Shown: positions 1 through 6,400, numbered from the stretch's first letter. The stretch is DNA of 10,317 bases from Bacteroidota bacterium (GCA_022560715.1 JADFSQ010000032.1:1-10317); one strand, 5' to 3'. The notes: generated by a model from the sequence alone, not told the origin. A program made the numbers and translations.

Positions 1-2
1 TA

Positions 3-281
3 CTACTTACCTGTGGAACTGTAGCTTCCGAGTTGGCTGTTCTTGCGCCAACCTATGTAGCCGCATTGCCGGCAGATCCGGGAGGTGGTTCTGTGGAATA
101 CGCCTATGATGCGCCGGCCGTTGCGGACGGACAGGACTATGTTTTGAGAGCCCAGATAGAATCAACAACGCAAAGCTCACTAGCCACTGATATAGACGGC
201 GCTGATGTATTTAACTGCAATTGTGATGATAATGACGGTGTTGACCCTGATGGAAACAGATATTTCTGTGTGCAGCCGTAA
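3..281 (+). CDS. Type IV pilin-like protein, C-terminal part (5' end outside window)
   Basis: The frame is open from the left edge and ends at TAA 279-281. An internal TTG at 33 is not a credible start, because the reading frame continues upstream and the N-terminal methylation motif of a pilin is missing. The visible 92 residues look like the C-terminal globular domain of a major pilin or pseudopilin. They include a Leu-Pro-Ala-Asp-Pro-Gly-Gly-Gly segment, a Tyr-rich strand (VEYAYDA), a YVLRAQIE strand, an LATDIDG segment, and a C-terminal loop whose Cys residues (CNC and YFC) could form a disulfide. Pilins of this kind are exported, cleaved and methylated by a prepilin peptidase, and one is encoded just downstream, which supports the call. 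Base composition is clearly richer in G+C than in the genes to the right of about 900. The family is fairly sure; the exact pilin subtype is not. Confidence 0.7.
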   Translation, partial: LLTCGTVASELAVLAPTYVAALPADPGGGSVEYAYDAPAVADGQDYVLRAQIESTTQSSLATDIDGADVFNCNCDDNDGVDPDGNRYFCVQP

Positions 282-307
282 TCTCTGTTATTAAGTTTGA
301 TTTTGTA

Positions 308-338
308 AAAAACGCTCCGGGTTTCTCGGGGCGTTTTT
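308..338 (+). terminator. Intrinsic terminator after the pilin gene
   Basis: Arms 308-321 and 325-338 pair over 14 positions, two of them G-T wobbles, around a 3-base loop. The stem has an A-run at its base on the left and a T-run on the right, so it could terminate in either direction. It lies 27 bases after the pilin stop codon, which is the expected place for a rho-independent terminator. Confidence 0.8.
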
Positions 339-354
339 CGTGGTATAATAAGTA

Positions 355-437
355 GTATCAAGTATCAAGTATCATGTATCATGTATTAAGTATTAAGTAT
401 GCCTGATACTCGATACTTAATACTTAATACATGATAC
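355..437. repeat. Short direct repeats ending in a 25-bp perfect inverted repeat
   Basis: The spacer is built from degenerate 7-9 bp units of the type AGTATCA / AGTATTA. Within it, 376-400 and 413-437 are perfect reverse complements of 25 bases, separated by a 12-base loop (401-412). The right arm contains the start codon of the next gene at 431-433, so transcript folding would bury the start. Such repeat-built spacers look like those of candidate-phyla-radiation genomes; that comparison is from general knowledge. Confidence 0.85.
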
Positions 438-1000
438 TTAATTTAGTTATATTCATATTTGGGTTGATGATCGGCAGTTTTTTGAACGCTGTAATTTATC
501 GCCTGCATACTGGCGAATCGATAATTAATGCCCGTTCGCACTGCCCAAAATGTAATCATGTTTTGGCATGGTATGAATTAATGCCAGTAATTAGTTTTTT
601 GCTCCAGGGTGGAAAGTGCCGATCGTGTAAAAAAGCGATTTCGTTTCAGTATCCTATTGTAGAAATAGCTACAGGGGTTTTATTTGTATTAATTTTCAAT
701 TTTCAATTTTCAATTTTCAATGAATTTTCAAGCTCCAATTTTCAATTCCTGAATCTTGCTTATCTGGCAATTGTTGCCAGCTCACTAATAGCCATATTCG
801 TTTTTGATTTAAAGCACTATATAATTCCCGACAAGATTATTTATCCGTTAATAGGGTTGGTATTTTTTTACAGGATTTTTGATTTTTTAAAATTTATTTT
901 TTTAAGAATTACGCTTGTACTTCTTCTAATTTGTAATCGGTTTCATTTAATTCGCTTAATTTTTCTTTTAAGCGATACAAAAGATTTAAACGTAATTTAA
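431..1000 (+). CDS. Prepilin peptidase (A24 family), truncated; the last ~30 codons are foreign
   Basis: This gene encodes the N-terminal two thirds of a type IV prepilin leader peptidase and methyltransferase, an inner-membrane aspartic protease that processes pilins. Visible features are a first membrane segment with GSFLNAVIYR (residues about 14-23), the zinc-binding pair CPKC and CRSC (about 38-41 and 63-66), YPIVEIATG, and the first catalytic aspartate in FDLKHYIIPD. The second catalytic motif (GxGD) and the last membrane helices are missing. From about residue 150-160 the frame runs into DNA that is the antisense of the flavobacterial gene at 909-1472, so the stop at 998-1000 is accidental and the real homology ends at about 865-908. 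The start at 431 fits the usual N-terminus but lies inside a palindrome; Met13 (467) is too far inside the conserved GSFLN helix. A low-complexity heptamer repeat (691-720) is translated in frame. Confidence 0.8.
   Translation: MILNLVIFIFGLMIGSFLNAVIYRLHTGESIINARSHCPKCNHVLAWYELMPVISFLLQGGKCRSCKKAISFQYPIVEIATGVLFVLIFNFQFSIFNEFSSSNFQFLNLAYLAIVASSLIAIFVFDLKHYIIPDKIIYPLIGLVFFYRIFDFLKFIFLRITLVLLLICNRFHLIRLIFLLSDTKDLNVI
691..748 (+). repeat. AATTTTC heptamer repeat inside the prepilin peptidase gene
   Basis: Four exact tandem copies of AATTTTC (691-718) are followed by scattered further copies to about 748. The 7-base period is read through all three codon phases and gives the translated stretch NFQFSIFN followed by a second, related stretch. 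It lies between conserved parts of the peptidase, apparently as an in-frame insertion in a loop or helix end. Confidence 0.85.
865..908. other. Probable chimeric junction between two genomes
   Basis: On the left, a prepilin peptidase frame ends abruptly without its second catalytic motif. On the right, a complete flavobacterial gene ends on the opposite strand at 909. The bases between are nearly pure A/T with T-runs, the kind of low-complexity overlap that can mislead an assembler. Repeat style and protein affinity change across the same point, and the G+C-rich composition seen near the left edge is not found to the right. Confidence 0.75.
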
Positions 1001-1472
1001 GATTATTGATTAATGCATTAATCGTTTGTTCATTAGGTCCAGATTGCGTTAGCTCATCTTCCAAGCGCGTATATTCTTTATTTAATTCGTCCAGTTGTTC
1101 TAAATATGCATCAAAAAGCTCTTTATTTTCTGGTGTAACCTTCATTATAGATAATTCTAAATTGATATTTGCCAAATAATAATCTTCAACTTTCTTAAAC
1201 TGTGGAGAAATATCGCTTAACGACTTTCTGGTTACTGTTTCTACAGGAAGTTCTTCCATTTCTGAACCAAAAAATTGGTAAGCTCCAAAGCCGAAACCAA
1301 TTAACAACACTACACTTGCTGCAATATTTAAAAAAGTAAATTTGCTATTGCTTGATTTGACAGGAAGTGCATTATCCAGCTTTTTCAAAAATTTAGCTTC
1401 ATGTCCTTTAGGCATTTTATCTTTAAATACCTTTGGTTCATTTTCGAACAGTTTTCTAATATCTTGTGCCAT
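909..1472 (-). CDS. Membrane-anchored partner of the ECF sigma factor (putative anti-sigma factor)
   Basis: This 187-residue protein has a charged cytoplasmic N-terminus (1-45), one membrane helix at about 47-68 (LNIAASVVLLIGFGFGAYQFF), and a periplasmic part that is strongly helical and rich in Glu, Lys and Leu, likely a coiled coil from about 115 to 180. It starts at ATG 1470-1472 and overlaps the 3' end of the sigma gene by 17 bases, so translation is probably coupled. An overlapping single-pass membrane protein directly after an ECF sigma gene is the usual arrangement of an anti-sigma factor. The N-terminus shows no recognisable zinc-binding anti-sigma motif (HxxxCxxC), so the function rests on context and topology. 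It may instead be a conserved flavobacterial protein of unknown role. Confidence 0.65.
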   Translation of the reverse strand: MAQDIRKLFENEPKVFKDKMPKGHEAKFLKKLDNALPVKSSNSKFTFLNIAASVVLLIGFGFGAYQFFGSEMEELPVETVTRKSLSDISPQFKKVEDYYLANINLELSIMKVTPENKELFDAYLEQLDELNKEYTRLEDELTQSGPNEQTINALINNLKLRLNLLYRLKEKLSELNETDYKLEEVQA

Positions 1473-2013
1473 TGTGTTCTAATGTTAATAGTTCTTTTAA
1501 TTTTGTTTTACCTCTCGATAATTGTGTACGTGATGCGACTTCTGTAATATTTAATACTTCGGCTATTTCCTGATGGTCATAACCTTCAACTAAAAACATC
1601 ATAACCACATATTTGTACTTATCTGATAATTTACTAATTGCATCTTTTACTTCGTCTAAAGTAATTGCATCATCAACTAACCATTCGTCTTCATAACTAG
1701 AATCGACTACTTTTAAGTGCACTTCATCTAATTCCAACAATTGTTGTTTTTTAGATTTAAGTAAGTCGATACTTTTATTAATAACGATACGTTTTAACCA
1801 AGAACCAAAAGTCACTTCAGCTTTATATTGATGAAGTTTTGCAAATGCTTTAATAAAGGCTTCTTGAACAATATCTTCAGCTTCATGAGTGTCCTTTACA
1901 AAGCGATTAGCTACAACAAACATCCCATCACAATATTGATTATACAATTGCAATTGTGCTTTGCGATTGTTCTGTTTGCATTTTTCAATGATCTCTATTG
2001 TTAGCGTACTCAA
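1456..2013 (-). CDS. ECF-type RNA polymerase sigma factor (sigma-70 family)
   Basis: This 185-residue protein has the two-domain layout of an extracytoplasmic-function sigma factor. Region 2 spans about 20-90, with the core-binding stretch EAEDIVQEAFIKAF (44-57) and the -10-recognition part FGSWLKRIVINKSID (69-83). Region 4 spans about 121-176, with a helix-turn-helix from EGYDHQEIAEVLNI into the SRGKTKLKELL helix. An acidic linker lies between them. It starts at TTG 2011-2013; the next in-frame codons upstream reach a stop without ATG or GTG, and the TTG gives the expected family N-terminus. The membrane protein downstream overlaps it by 17 bases, suggesting release by an envelope signal. 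No target gene is evident in the window. Confidence 0.93.
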   Translation of the reverse strand: MSTLTIEIIEKCKQNNRKAQLQLYNQYCDGMFVVANRFVKDTHEAEDIVQEAFIKAFAKLHQYKAEVTFGSWLKRIVINKSIDLLKSKKQQLLELDEVHLKVVDSSYEDEWLVDDAITLDEVKDAISKLSDKYKYVVMMFLVEGYDHQEIAEVLNITEVASRTQLSRGKTKLKELLTLEHNGTRY

Positions 2014-2304
2014 TTTTGGTGTTTTGGTTAGGATTAATTAAACCTCAAAAATTAAATTAATCAATTTTAAATTCAGCTGAAAAATTACTTCAATTATTTT
2101 GGTTTCATCTTAAAGACGACACATAATTTAAGATGTTGCAAAAAGATAATTATTTTTTCGAAAGAAATAAAACAAAGCTTTACAAATTAACGTTTCAATA
2201 AAGACTTTTTTATTACATCGCGTTGTTGATATCAAGCAAAAATCAAAACTTATAAAAATTTTGATTTAGAATAATATTTGTATTTTTGATTAAAACTGTA
2301 AAAA
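2014..2304. other. Divergent intergenic region, sigma factor / antitoxin
   Basis: These 291 very AT-rich bases lie between two diverging genes. The plus-strand promoter at 2260-2288 is clear. On the minus strand I found only a near match (TA, three bases, TTTG at 2054-2046) with no partner box, so the sigma-gene promoter is not assigned. No small open frame or RNA-like hairpin stood out. Confidence 0.6.
2260..2288 (+). promoter_or_regulatory. Bacteroidetes-type promoter of the toxin-antitoxin operon
   Basis: TTTG at 2260-2263, then 17 bases, then TATTTTTG at 2281-2288. This matches the Bacteroidetes primary-sigma consensus (TTTG at -33, TAnnTTTG at -7) in both sequence and spacing. It implies a leader of only about 10 bases before the ATG at 2305. 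Confidence 0.75.
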
Positions 2305-2541
2305 ATGGATTTACAAGCTAGAAAAATATCGTTCGTGCAAGAATTCCTTCGATTGAAAAATGAGAATATTATAAGTGGATTAGAGAGTTTGTTGAGAGAG
2401 AGGAAATCTGAAATTTATGAAAAAGAATTAAAACCAATGAGTCTCAGTGAATTAAATCAAGAAATTGATCAAGCTCTTGAAGACTCTGAAAATGATAGGG
2501 TAATTAAAGCAACAGACTTAAAATCTAAATTCAAAAAATGA
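2305..2541 (+). CDS. Antitoxin of a ParE/RelE-type toxin-antitoxin module
   Basis: This small, highly charged, mostly helical protein (78 residues) resembles the putative addiction-module component family common in Bacteroidetes. It has an N-terminal helical part (RKISFVQEFLRLKNENIISGL) and a C-terminal part with the typical PMSLSELNQEIDQALEDSEN and ATDLKSKFKK segments. Its partner starts with ATGA overlap: ATG at 2538 lies inside the stop at 2539-2541, the usual coupling of antitoxin and toxin. Such antitoxins bind and neutralise the toxin and often repress their own promoter; the promoter 17 bases upstream is the likely target. The toxin is interrupted, so this may be an orphaned antitoxin. 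Confidence 0.8.
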   Translation: MDLQARKISFVQEFLRLKNENIISGLESLLRERKSEIYEKELKPMSLSELNQEIDQALEDSENDRVIKATDLKSKFKK

Positions 2542-2861
2542 ACTTAACGGTTTATTGGACAAGATTTGCTGAAAATAAAATTGATGACATTTACGAATAC
2601 CATGAATTAAAAGTTGGAGTTTCTGTGGCTTTTAGATTGGTAAATGGCATAATTGATAGAACAATTGGACTTGAAAAAAATCCAAATTTAGGTCCAAAAG
2701 AAAAACTTCTAAAAAACCGAATTCAAGAATTTCGATATTTAGTTCATAAAAATTACAAAATAATTTATTGAGTCAATTTGAACAAAAATAGAATTGAAGT
2801 CGCCAATGTTTTTGATACAAGGCGAAACCCGGAAAAAATAGGTGAGATTACCTTGGACTGA
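2538..2861 (+). pseudogene. ParE/RelE-family toxin interrupted by an in-frame TGA
   Basis: The frame from ATG 2538 codes for 77 residues of a ParE/RelE-superfamily toxin (YWTRFAENKIDDIYEYHE near the start, EFRYLVHKNYKIIY at the end) and then meets TGA at 2769-2771. Past this stop the same frame continues for 29 codons to a second TGA at 2859-2861. The continuation includes KNRIEVANVFDTRRNPEKI, which is exactly the last beta strand and tail expected in this family. The family usually has Trp or another hydrophobic residue where the stop lies, so a single TGG to TGA change explains it. The intact product would be about 107 residues. Loss of the last strand, which carries conserved residues of the fold, probably inactivates the toxin. 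A sequencing error is possible. Nearby genes, including the antitoxin, use TGA as a normal stop, so recoding is unlikely. Confidence 0.8.
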
Positions 2862-2887
2862 AAATTAAAAACTTTAAATGACTTTTT

Positions 2888-2895
2888 TATCTTTG
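2888..2895 (+). promoter_or_regulatory. -7 promoter box for the DUF2911 gene
   Basis: TATCTTTG matches the Bacteroidetes -7 consensus TAnnTTTG and lies 22 bases before the ATG at 2918. No good TTG-type upstream box is present at the usual 17-23 base spacing, so it may be weak or activator-dependent. Confidence 0.5.
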
Positions 2896-2917
2896 TATTT
2901 AAAATAACCTTCTAACT

Positions 2918-3466
2918 ATGTTTTTAAAACGTATTATTTTATTTCTATCAATAATTGCAATTGGAGTTTTAGGATACACTTATTTCTATACTGATTTGTT
3001 TAAAAAACGATTAAGCCCAAAAGACACCGTAGAATTTAGAATTAACGATTTGGAGTTGGAAGTGTTTTATAACAGACCTTCAAAAAGAGAACGTGTAATT
3101 TTTGGAGGATTAGTGCCTTTCAATAAAGTTTGGCGTACTGGAGCAAACGAAGCGACTACTTTTAAAACAAACCAAGCTTTAAAAATTGGAAACGATTCTT
3201 TAGCAGCAGGAAAATATACCTTGTGGACGATACCAAATAAAGATTCCTGGCAAGTAATTTTTAATTCAAAACAATATCCTTGGGGAGTTAATGATGCCAT
3301 GCAAACAATGCGAGAGGACGTATTTGATGTGATAAACATTAAAGTTCCTGTAGAAAATATTCCTAATAGTGTTGAACAATTCACCATTGCTTTTGATAAT
3401 TCTACAGATAATCTATCTTTAACCATGGCTTGGGATAAAGTGAAAATTGTTATTCCGCTTAAATAA
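2918..3466 (+). CDS. DUF2911 family protein with N-terminal membrane anchor
   Basis: This 182-residue protein has a hydrophobic N-terminal segment (about 4-24), which is either a signal anchor or an uncleaved signal peptide, so the rest is likely exposed to the periplasm. The remainder matches the DUF2911 family, common in Bacteroidetes. It has YNRPSKR (51-57), IFGGLVPFNKVWRTGANEAT (61-80), AAGKYTLWTIP (96-106) and WQVIFN (111-116), with WGV shortly after. The family is predicted to be beta-rich and its biochemical role is unknown. It has its own -7 box, lies downstream of the broken toxin with 56 bases between, and is followed by a tandem repeat, so it is probably transcribed alone. Confidence 0.88.
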   Translation: MFLKRIILFLSIIAIGVLGYTYFYTDLFKKRLSPKDTVEFRINDLELEVFYNRPSKRERVIFGGLVPFNKVWRTGANEATTFKTNQALKIGNDSLAAGKYTLWTIPNKDSWQVIFNSKQYPWGVNDAMQTMREDVFDVINIKVPVENIPNSVEQFTIAFDNSTDNLSLTMAWDKVKIVIPLK

Positions 3467-3471
3467 GTATA

Positions 3472-3532
3472 CAGTTGGCAGTATTAAGTTGGCAGTATTC
3501 AGTTGGCAGTGTTCAGTATGCAGTTTGCAGTA
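3472..3532. repeat. 14-bp tandem repeat (CAGTTGGCAGTATT type)
   Basis: About four units of 14 bases follow one another at 3472-3485, 3486-3499, 3500-3513 and 3514-3527, with a partial fifth. Units one to three differ by only one or two bases; the fourth is more worn. The repeat fills the spacer between the DUF2911 gene and meaB and has no coding frame of its own. The GGCAGT core makes it richer in G+C than the surrounding spacer. Confidence 0.85.
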
Positions 3533-3569
3533 AATAATTTTAGATTTTAAAAAAATATTCGAACAATTC

Positions 3570-4646
3570 GTGGCAGAAAAAAAAATACATAAATTAGCTT
3601 TCCAAAAACAAGAAAGAGTTTCTCAACCCGAAATTACTAACAGCATTTCTATTTCTAAACTAAAAGGAAAACGAAAAGCACAACCAAATACCCAAAAACT
3701 TATAAACGAAATTTTAAATGGCGATATAACTGCTTTAAGTCGTGCCATTACTTTAGTTGAAAGCAAAAATTCAAAACATATAAAAAAAGCCAATGCAATC
3801 ATTAAAGCCTGTTTACCTCATGCAAGTAACTCCATAAGAATTGGTATTACTGGAGTTCCTGGAGTTGGAAAAAGCACTTTTATTGAAGCCTTTGGAAAAC
3901 ATCTTACCAGATTAGGTAAAAAAGTGGCTGTTCTTGCCATTGACCCAAGCAGTACAATTACAAAAGGTAGCATTTTAGGTGATAAGACCAGAATGGAAGA
4001 TTTGGTAAAAGACAAAAATGCTTTTATACGTCCTTCTGCAACAGGGAACTCATTAGGAGGTGTTGCCAGAAAAACAAGAGAAACTATAACGCTTTGTGAA
4101 GCTGCTGGATTTGATACCATTATTATTGAAACTGTTGGTGTTGGACAAAGTGAAACTGTTGTACATAGTATGGTAGATTTCTTTTTATTGCTAAAACTTG
4201 CTGGTGCAGGTGATGAATTGCAAGGTATAAAACGTGGCATCATTGAAATGGCTGATGCCATTGTTATTAATAAAGCTGATGGAGATAATATAAAACCTGC
4301 GAGACTCGCAAAAGTTGAATTTAGCAGAGCACTTCACTTATATCCTGAAAAAGATTCTAAATGGATGCCAAAAGTTTCTACTTGTAGTGCAATGCAAAAC
4401 GAAGGCGTAACAGATGTTTGGAACATGATTTTAGAATATGAAACACTTACCAAACAAAATGAATATTTTGAATTTAAGCGTAGAAAACAAAATAAATTTT
4501 GGCTTATTCAGACTATTGAAGAACAGTTAAAATCAAACTTTTTCAATAATAAAACAATTAAAAAAGAACTAAAAAAACAATTAACATTCATTGAGAATCA
4601 AAAAATCACCCCTTTTGCTGCTGCAGAATATTTGTTGAAATTATAA
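3570..4646 (+). CDS. meaB: Methylmalonyl-CoA mutase-associated GTPase MeaB (ArgK family)
   Basis: This 358-residue P-loop GTPase of the G3E family protects and loads B12-dependent methylmalonyl-CoA mutase with adenosylcobalamin, in propionate and odd-chain or branched-chain carbon metabolism. Visible motifs are Walker A GVPGVGKS (95-102), LAIDPSS (122-128), GDKTRME (137-143), the switch region ETVGVGQSE (187-195) and the guanine-specificity motif NKAD (234-237). The C-terminal helical dimerisation part ends at 358, a normal length for the family. The start is GTG 3570; the frame is open upstream for some codons but offers no ATG, GTG or TTG. The first 40 residues are poorly conserved, so the true start could be slightly later. 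No mutase subunit or epimerase of the pathway is nearby. The 3' end overlaps the convergent epimerase gene by 6 bases. Confidence 0.93.
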   Translation: MAEKKIHKLAFQKQERVSQPEITNSISISKLKGKRKAQPNTQKLINEILNGDITALSRAITLVESKNSKHIKKANAIIKACLPHASNSIRIGITGVPGVGKSTFIEAFGKHLTRLGKKVAVLAIDPSSTITKGSILGDKTRMEDLVKDKNAFIRPSATGNSLGGVARKTRETITLCEAAGFDTIIIETVGVGQSETVVHSMVDFFLLLKLAGAGDELQGIKRGIIEMADAIVINKADGDNIKPARLAKVEFSRALHLYPEKDSKWMPKVSTCSAMQNEGVTDVWNMILEYETLTKQNEYFEFKRRKQNKFWLIQTIEEQLKSNFFNNKTIKKELKKQLTFIENQKITPFAAAEYLLKL

Positions 4647-5582
4647 AAAATTCTCTTTATACCATTTTACCTGATGCTTAACACTTTCCAACAATGTAGT
4701 TTGGGGATTGTAATTTAACAACAATCTTGCTTTATCTATATTTGCTTTTGTACGTAATTGGTCACCTATACGTTTTGGGATAACATTAATTTTAATGGTT
4801 ATACCTAAAACTTCTTCCACAGCTTCGATACCTTCTTGTGTAGTATGTTCTACTTCTGTTCCTAAATTAATTATTTCTCCATTAACAATAGCTTCTTTAC
4901 CCAACACGCTCACAATACCATCAACAATATCGCCAACATAAGTAAAACTACGCAAATGTTTTTCGCTTCCTTCAAAAAGAGGGAATGCTTTTCCTTTTAA
5001 ACCTAAATCAATAAGTTTTGTGTACATTTTTTCTGGTCGTTCTCTTGGTCCTATAACGGAATATAATCTCAAAGAACAAGAAATCATTTTCTTTTCCCTG
5101 CTTTTTTGAAGTACTAATTGTTCAGCAGCTAATTTTGTAACACCATAATAGGATGCTGGTTTTGGTGGAAAATCTTCAGGATAAGTTGCTTCTAATCCAT
5201 AAATTGATGACGTTGCTATATTAACAAAAAGTTTCAAATCTTTACAACTAAGTGCAAAATCTATCAAGTTTTTAGTAGCAATTATATTATTGCTAAAATA
5301 ATCTTCGAAGGTAGAACTGGTAGAAATTCCCGGCTGTGCCGAAAAATGAAAAATATAATTAATATTATTTGGTAGCTCTTGACTTAAATTAGAAGTTCGC
5401 AAATCCAGTGTAATTACTTTCACACCTTTGTCTTCAACTGCTTTGGCATTTAATTTTTTCAACTTTACATCATAATAATCAGAAAAATTATCAACACCAA
5501 TAACGGCATGACCTAAATCCTGTAATCGTTCTGCTGCATGTGAGCCAATAAAACCCGCAACTCCAGTAACTAAAATATTCAC
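4641..5582 (-). CDS. NAD-dependent nucleotide-sugar epimerase (UDP-glucuronate/UDP-glucose 4-epimerase-like)
   Basis: This 313-residue extended short-chain dehydrogenase interconverts or dehydrates an NDP-sugar using bound NAD. The Rossmann motif is GVAGFIG (7-13), with an acidic residue at the end of strand 2 (VDNFSDYYD, 30-38). The active site shows Ser in TSSIYG (124-129) and YxxxK as Y146-K150. The stretch GPRERPEKMYTKLI and the later RSFTYVGDIVDGI resemble UDP-glucuronate 4-epimerases. The start is GTG (5580-5582); an in-frame TAA lies two codons upstream, so there is no earlier choice. It is divergent from the glycosyltransferase operon across 104 bases, suggesting it supplies that pathway, and its tail overlaps meaB on the other strand. 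The exact substrate cannot be read from sequence alone. Confidence 0.87.
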   Translation of the reverse strand: MNILVTGVAGFIGSHAAERLQDLGHAVIGVDNFSDYYDVKLKKLNAKAVEDKGVKVITLDLRTSNLSQELPNNINYIFHFSAQPGISTSSTFEDYFSNNIIATKNLIDFALSCKDLKLFVNIATSSIYGLEATYPEDFPPKPASYYGVTKLAAEQLVLQKSREKKMISCSLRLYSVIGPRERPEKMYTKLIDLGLKGKAFPLFEGSEKHLRSFTYVGDIVDGIVSVLGKEAIVNGEIINLGTEVEHTTQEGIEAVEEVLGITIKINVIPKRIGDQLRTKANIDKARLLLNYNPQTTLLESVKHQVKWYKENFL

Positions 5583-5658
5583 ACTTTAAAATTTATTATT
5601 GCAATTTAACATCTTTTTTATATTTAATATGAAACTGTAATGTTAAACTAAAAAAGAA

Positions 5659-5666
5659 TATTTTTG
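5659..5666 (+). promoter_or_regulatory. -7 promoter box for the glycosyltransferase operon
   Basis: TATTTTTG fits TAnnTTTG and lies 20 bases before the ATG at 5687. No TTG box is seen at the usual upstream distance. It would serve the three overlapping genes 5687-8650. Confidence 0.55.
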
Positions 5667-5686
5667 TAATAACTAACTTTTAGTAT

Positions 5687-6400
5687 ATGGATTATAAATT
5701 CACCATTATTGTTCCTGTTTATAATGAAGAAGACAATTTGGAACGTGTTGAAAAAGAACTTCTTGCTTATACTAAAATCGCAACTTTACCAACAGCTGTT
5801 TTATTTGTGAATGATGGTTCTAAAGATAAAAGTCAAGTCCTAATTGATGATATTTGTAATAGAAATGAAAATTTTAACTATATTCTTTTTGAAGAAAATC
5901 GTGGCTTAAGTGCTGCCATTAAAGCTGGTTTTGATACTATTGAAACTGAATTTGTGGGTTATATAGATTCTGACCTTCAGACTGCTCCTGAAGATTTTAA
6001 TTTACTGTTGGAACATATAACTGAATATGATTTAGTGACTGGAGTAAGAGCCAATAGAAAAGATTCGGTTGTAAAAAATATGTCCTCTACCATTGCCAAT
6101 GGCATCCGAAGAGCATTTACTCACGACGGAATGGACGATACAGGCTGTCCGTTAAAAGTTATAAAAACTGAATATGCCAAACGTATTCCTATGTTTAAAG
6201 GCTTACATCGCTTTTTACCAGCTATGATTTTATTACAAAAAGGAAAGATTATTCAAATTCCTGTACAGCATTTTCCGCGTATTGCCGGAGAAGCAAAATT
6301 TGGTTTATGGAATCGTTTATTAGGACCTTTATTGGATTGCTTTGCTTATTTATGGATGAAAAAAAAGTATATTAATTACACCATTTCTAAAAAGAGTTAA
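5687..6400 (+). CDS. Family 2 glycosyltransferase, polyprenyl-phosphate sugar synthase type
   Basis: This 237-residue GT-A enzyme transfers a sugar from a nucleotide donor, most likely to undecaprenyl phosphate at the inner face of the inner membrane (DPM1/ArnC-like group). Motifs are IVPVYNEEDNL (8-18), VNDGSKD (41-47), the metal-binding DSD (94-96) in YIDSDLQTAPED, DTGCPLKV (151-158), and HFPRIAGEAKFG (195-206), the counterpart of the family's basic loop before the lipid-binding end. It lacks the two C-terminal membrane helices found in GtrB and ArnC, ending in a short hydrophobic stretch (about 212-226), so it may associate with the membrane through a partner. Its stop (6398-6400) overlaps the next start by one base, which couples it to the LAB_N gene. 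Confidence 0.88.
   Translation: MDYKFTIIVPVYNEEDNLERVEKELLAYTKIATLPTAVLFVNDGSKDKSQVLIDDICNRNENFNYILFEENRGLSAAIKAGFDTIETEFVGYIDSDLQTAPEDFNLLLEHITEYDLVTGVRANRKDSVVKNMSSTIANGIRRAFTHDGMDDTGCPLKVIKTEYAKRIPMFKGLHRFLPAMILLQKGKIIQIPVQHFPRIAGEAKFGLWNRLLGPLLDCFAYLWMKKKYINYTISKKS

Noticed and set aside
909..1000. C-terminal ~30 codons of the prepilin peptidase frame as real protein
   Set aside because: This stretch is the antisense of the conserved end of the gene at 909-1472 and has no peptidase motif.
2538..2861. TGA read as Trp or Gly (alternative genetic code) in the toxin
   Set aside because: The antitoxin just upstream and the MATE gene in the same flavobacterial part end in TGA, so the standard code applies; a nonsense mutation is simpler.
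3067..3426. Open frame of 119 codons on the minus strand
   Set aside because: It lies entirely inside the DUF2911 gene on the other strand, and its product shows no recognisable family.
3818..4261. Open frame of 147 codons on the minus strand
   Set aside because: It is the shadow of the best-conserved part of meaB; the Ser/Pro-rich product is typical of antisense frames.
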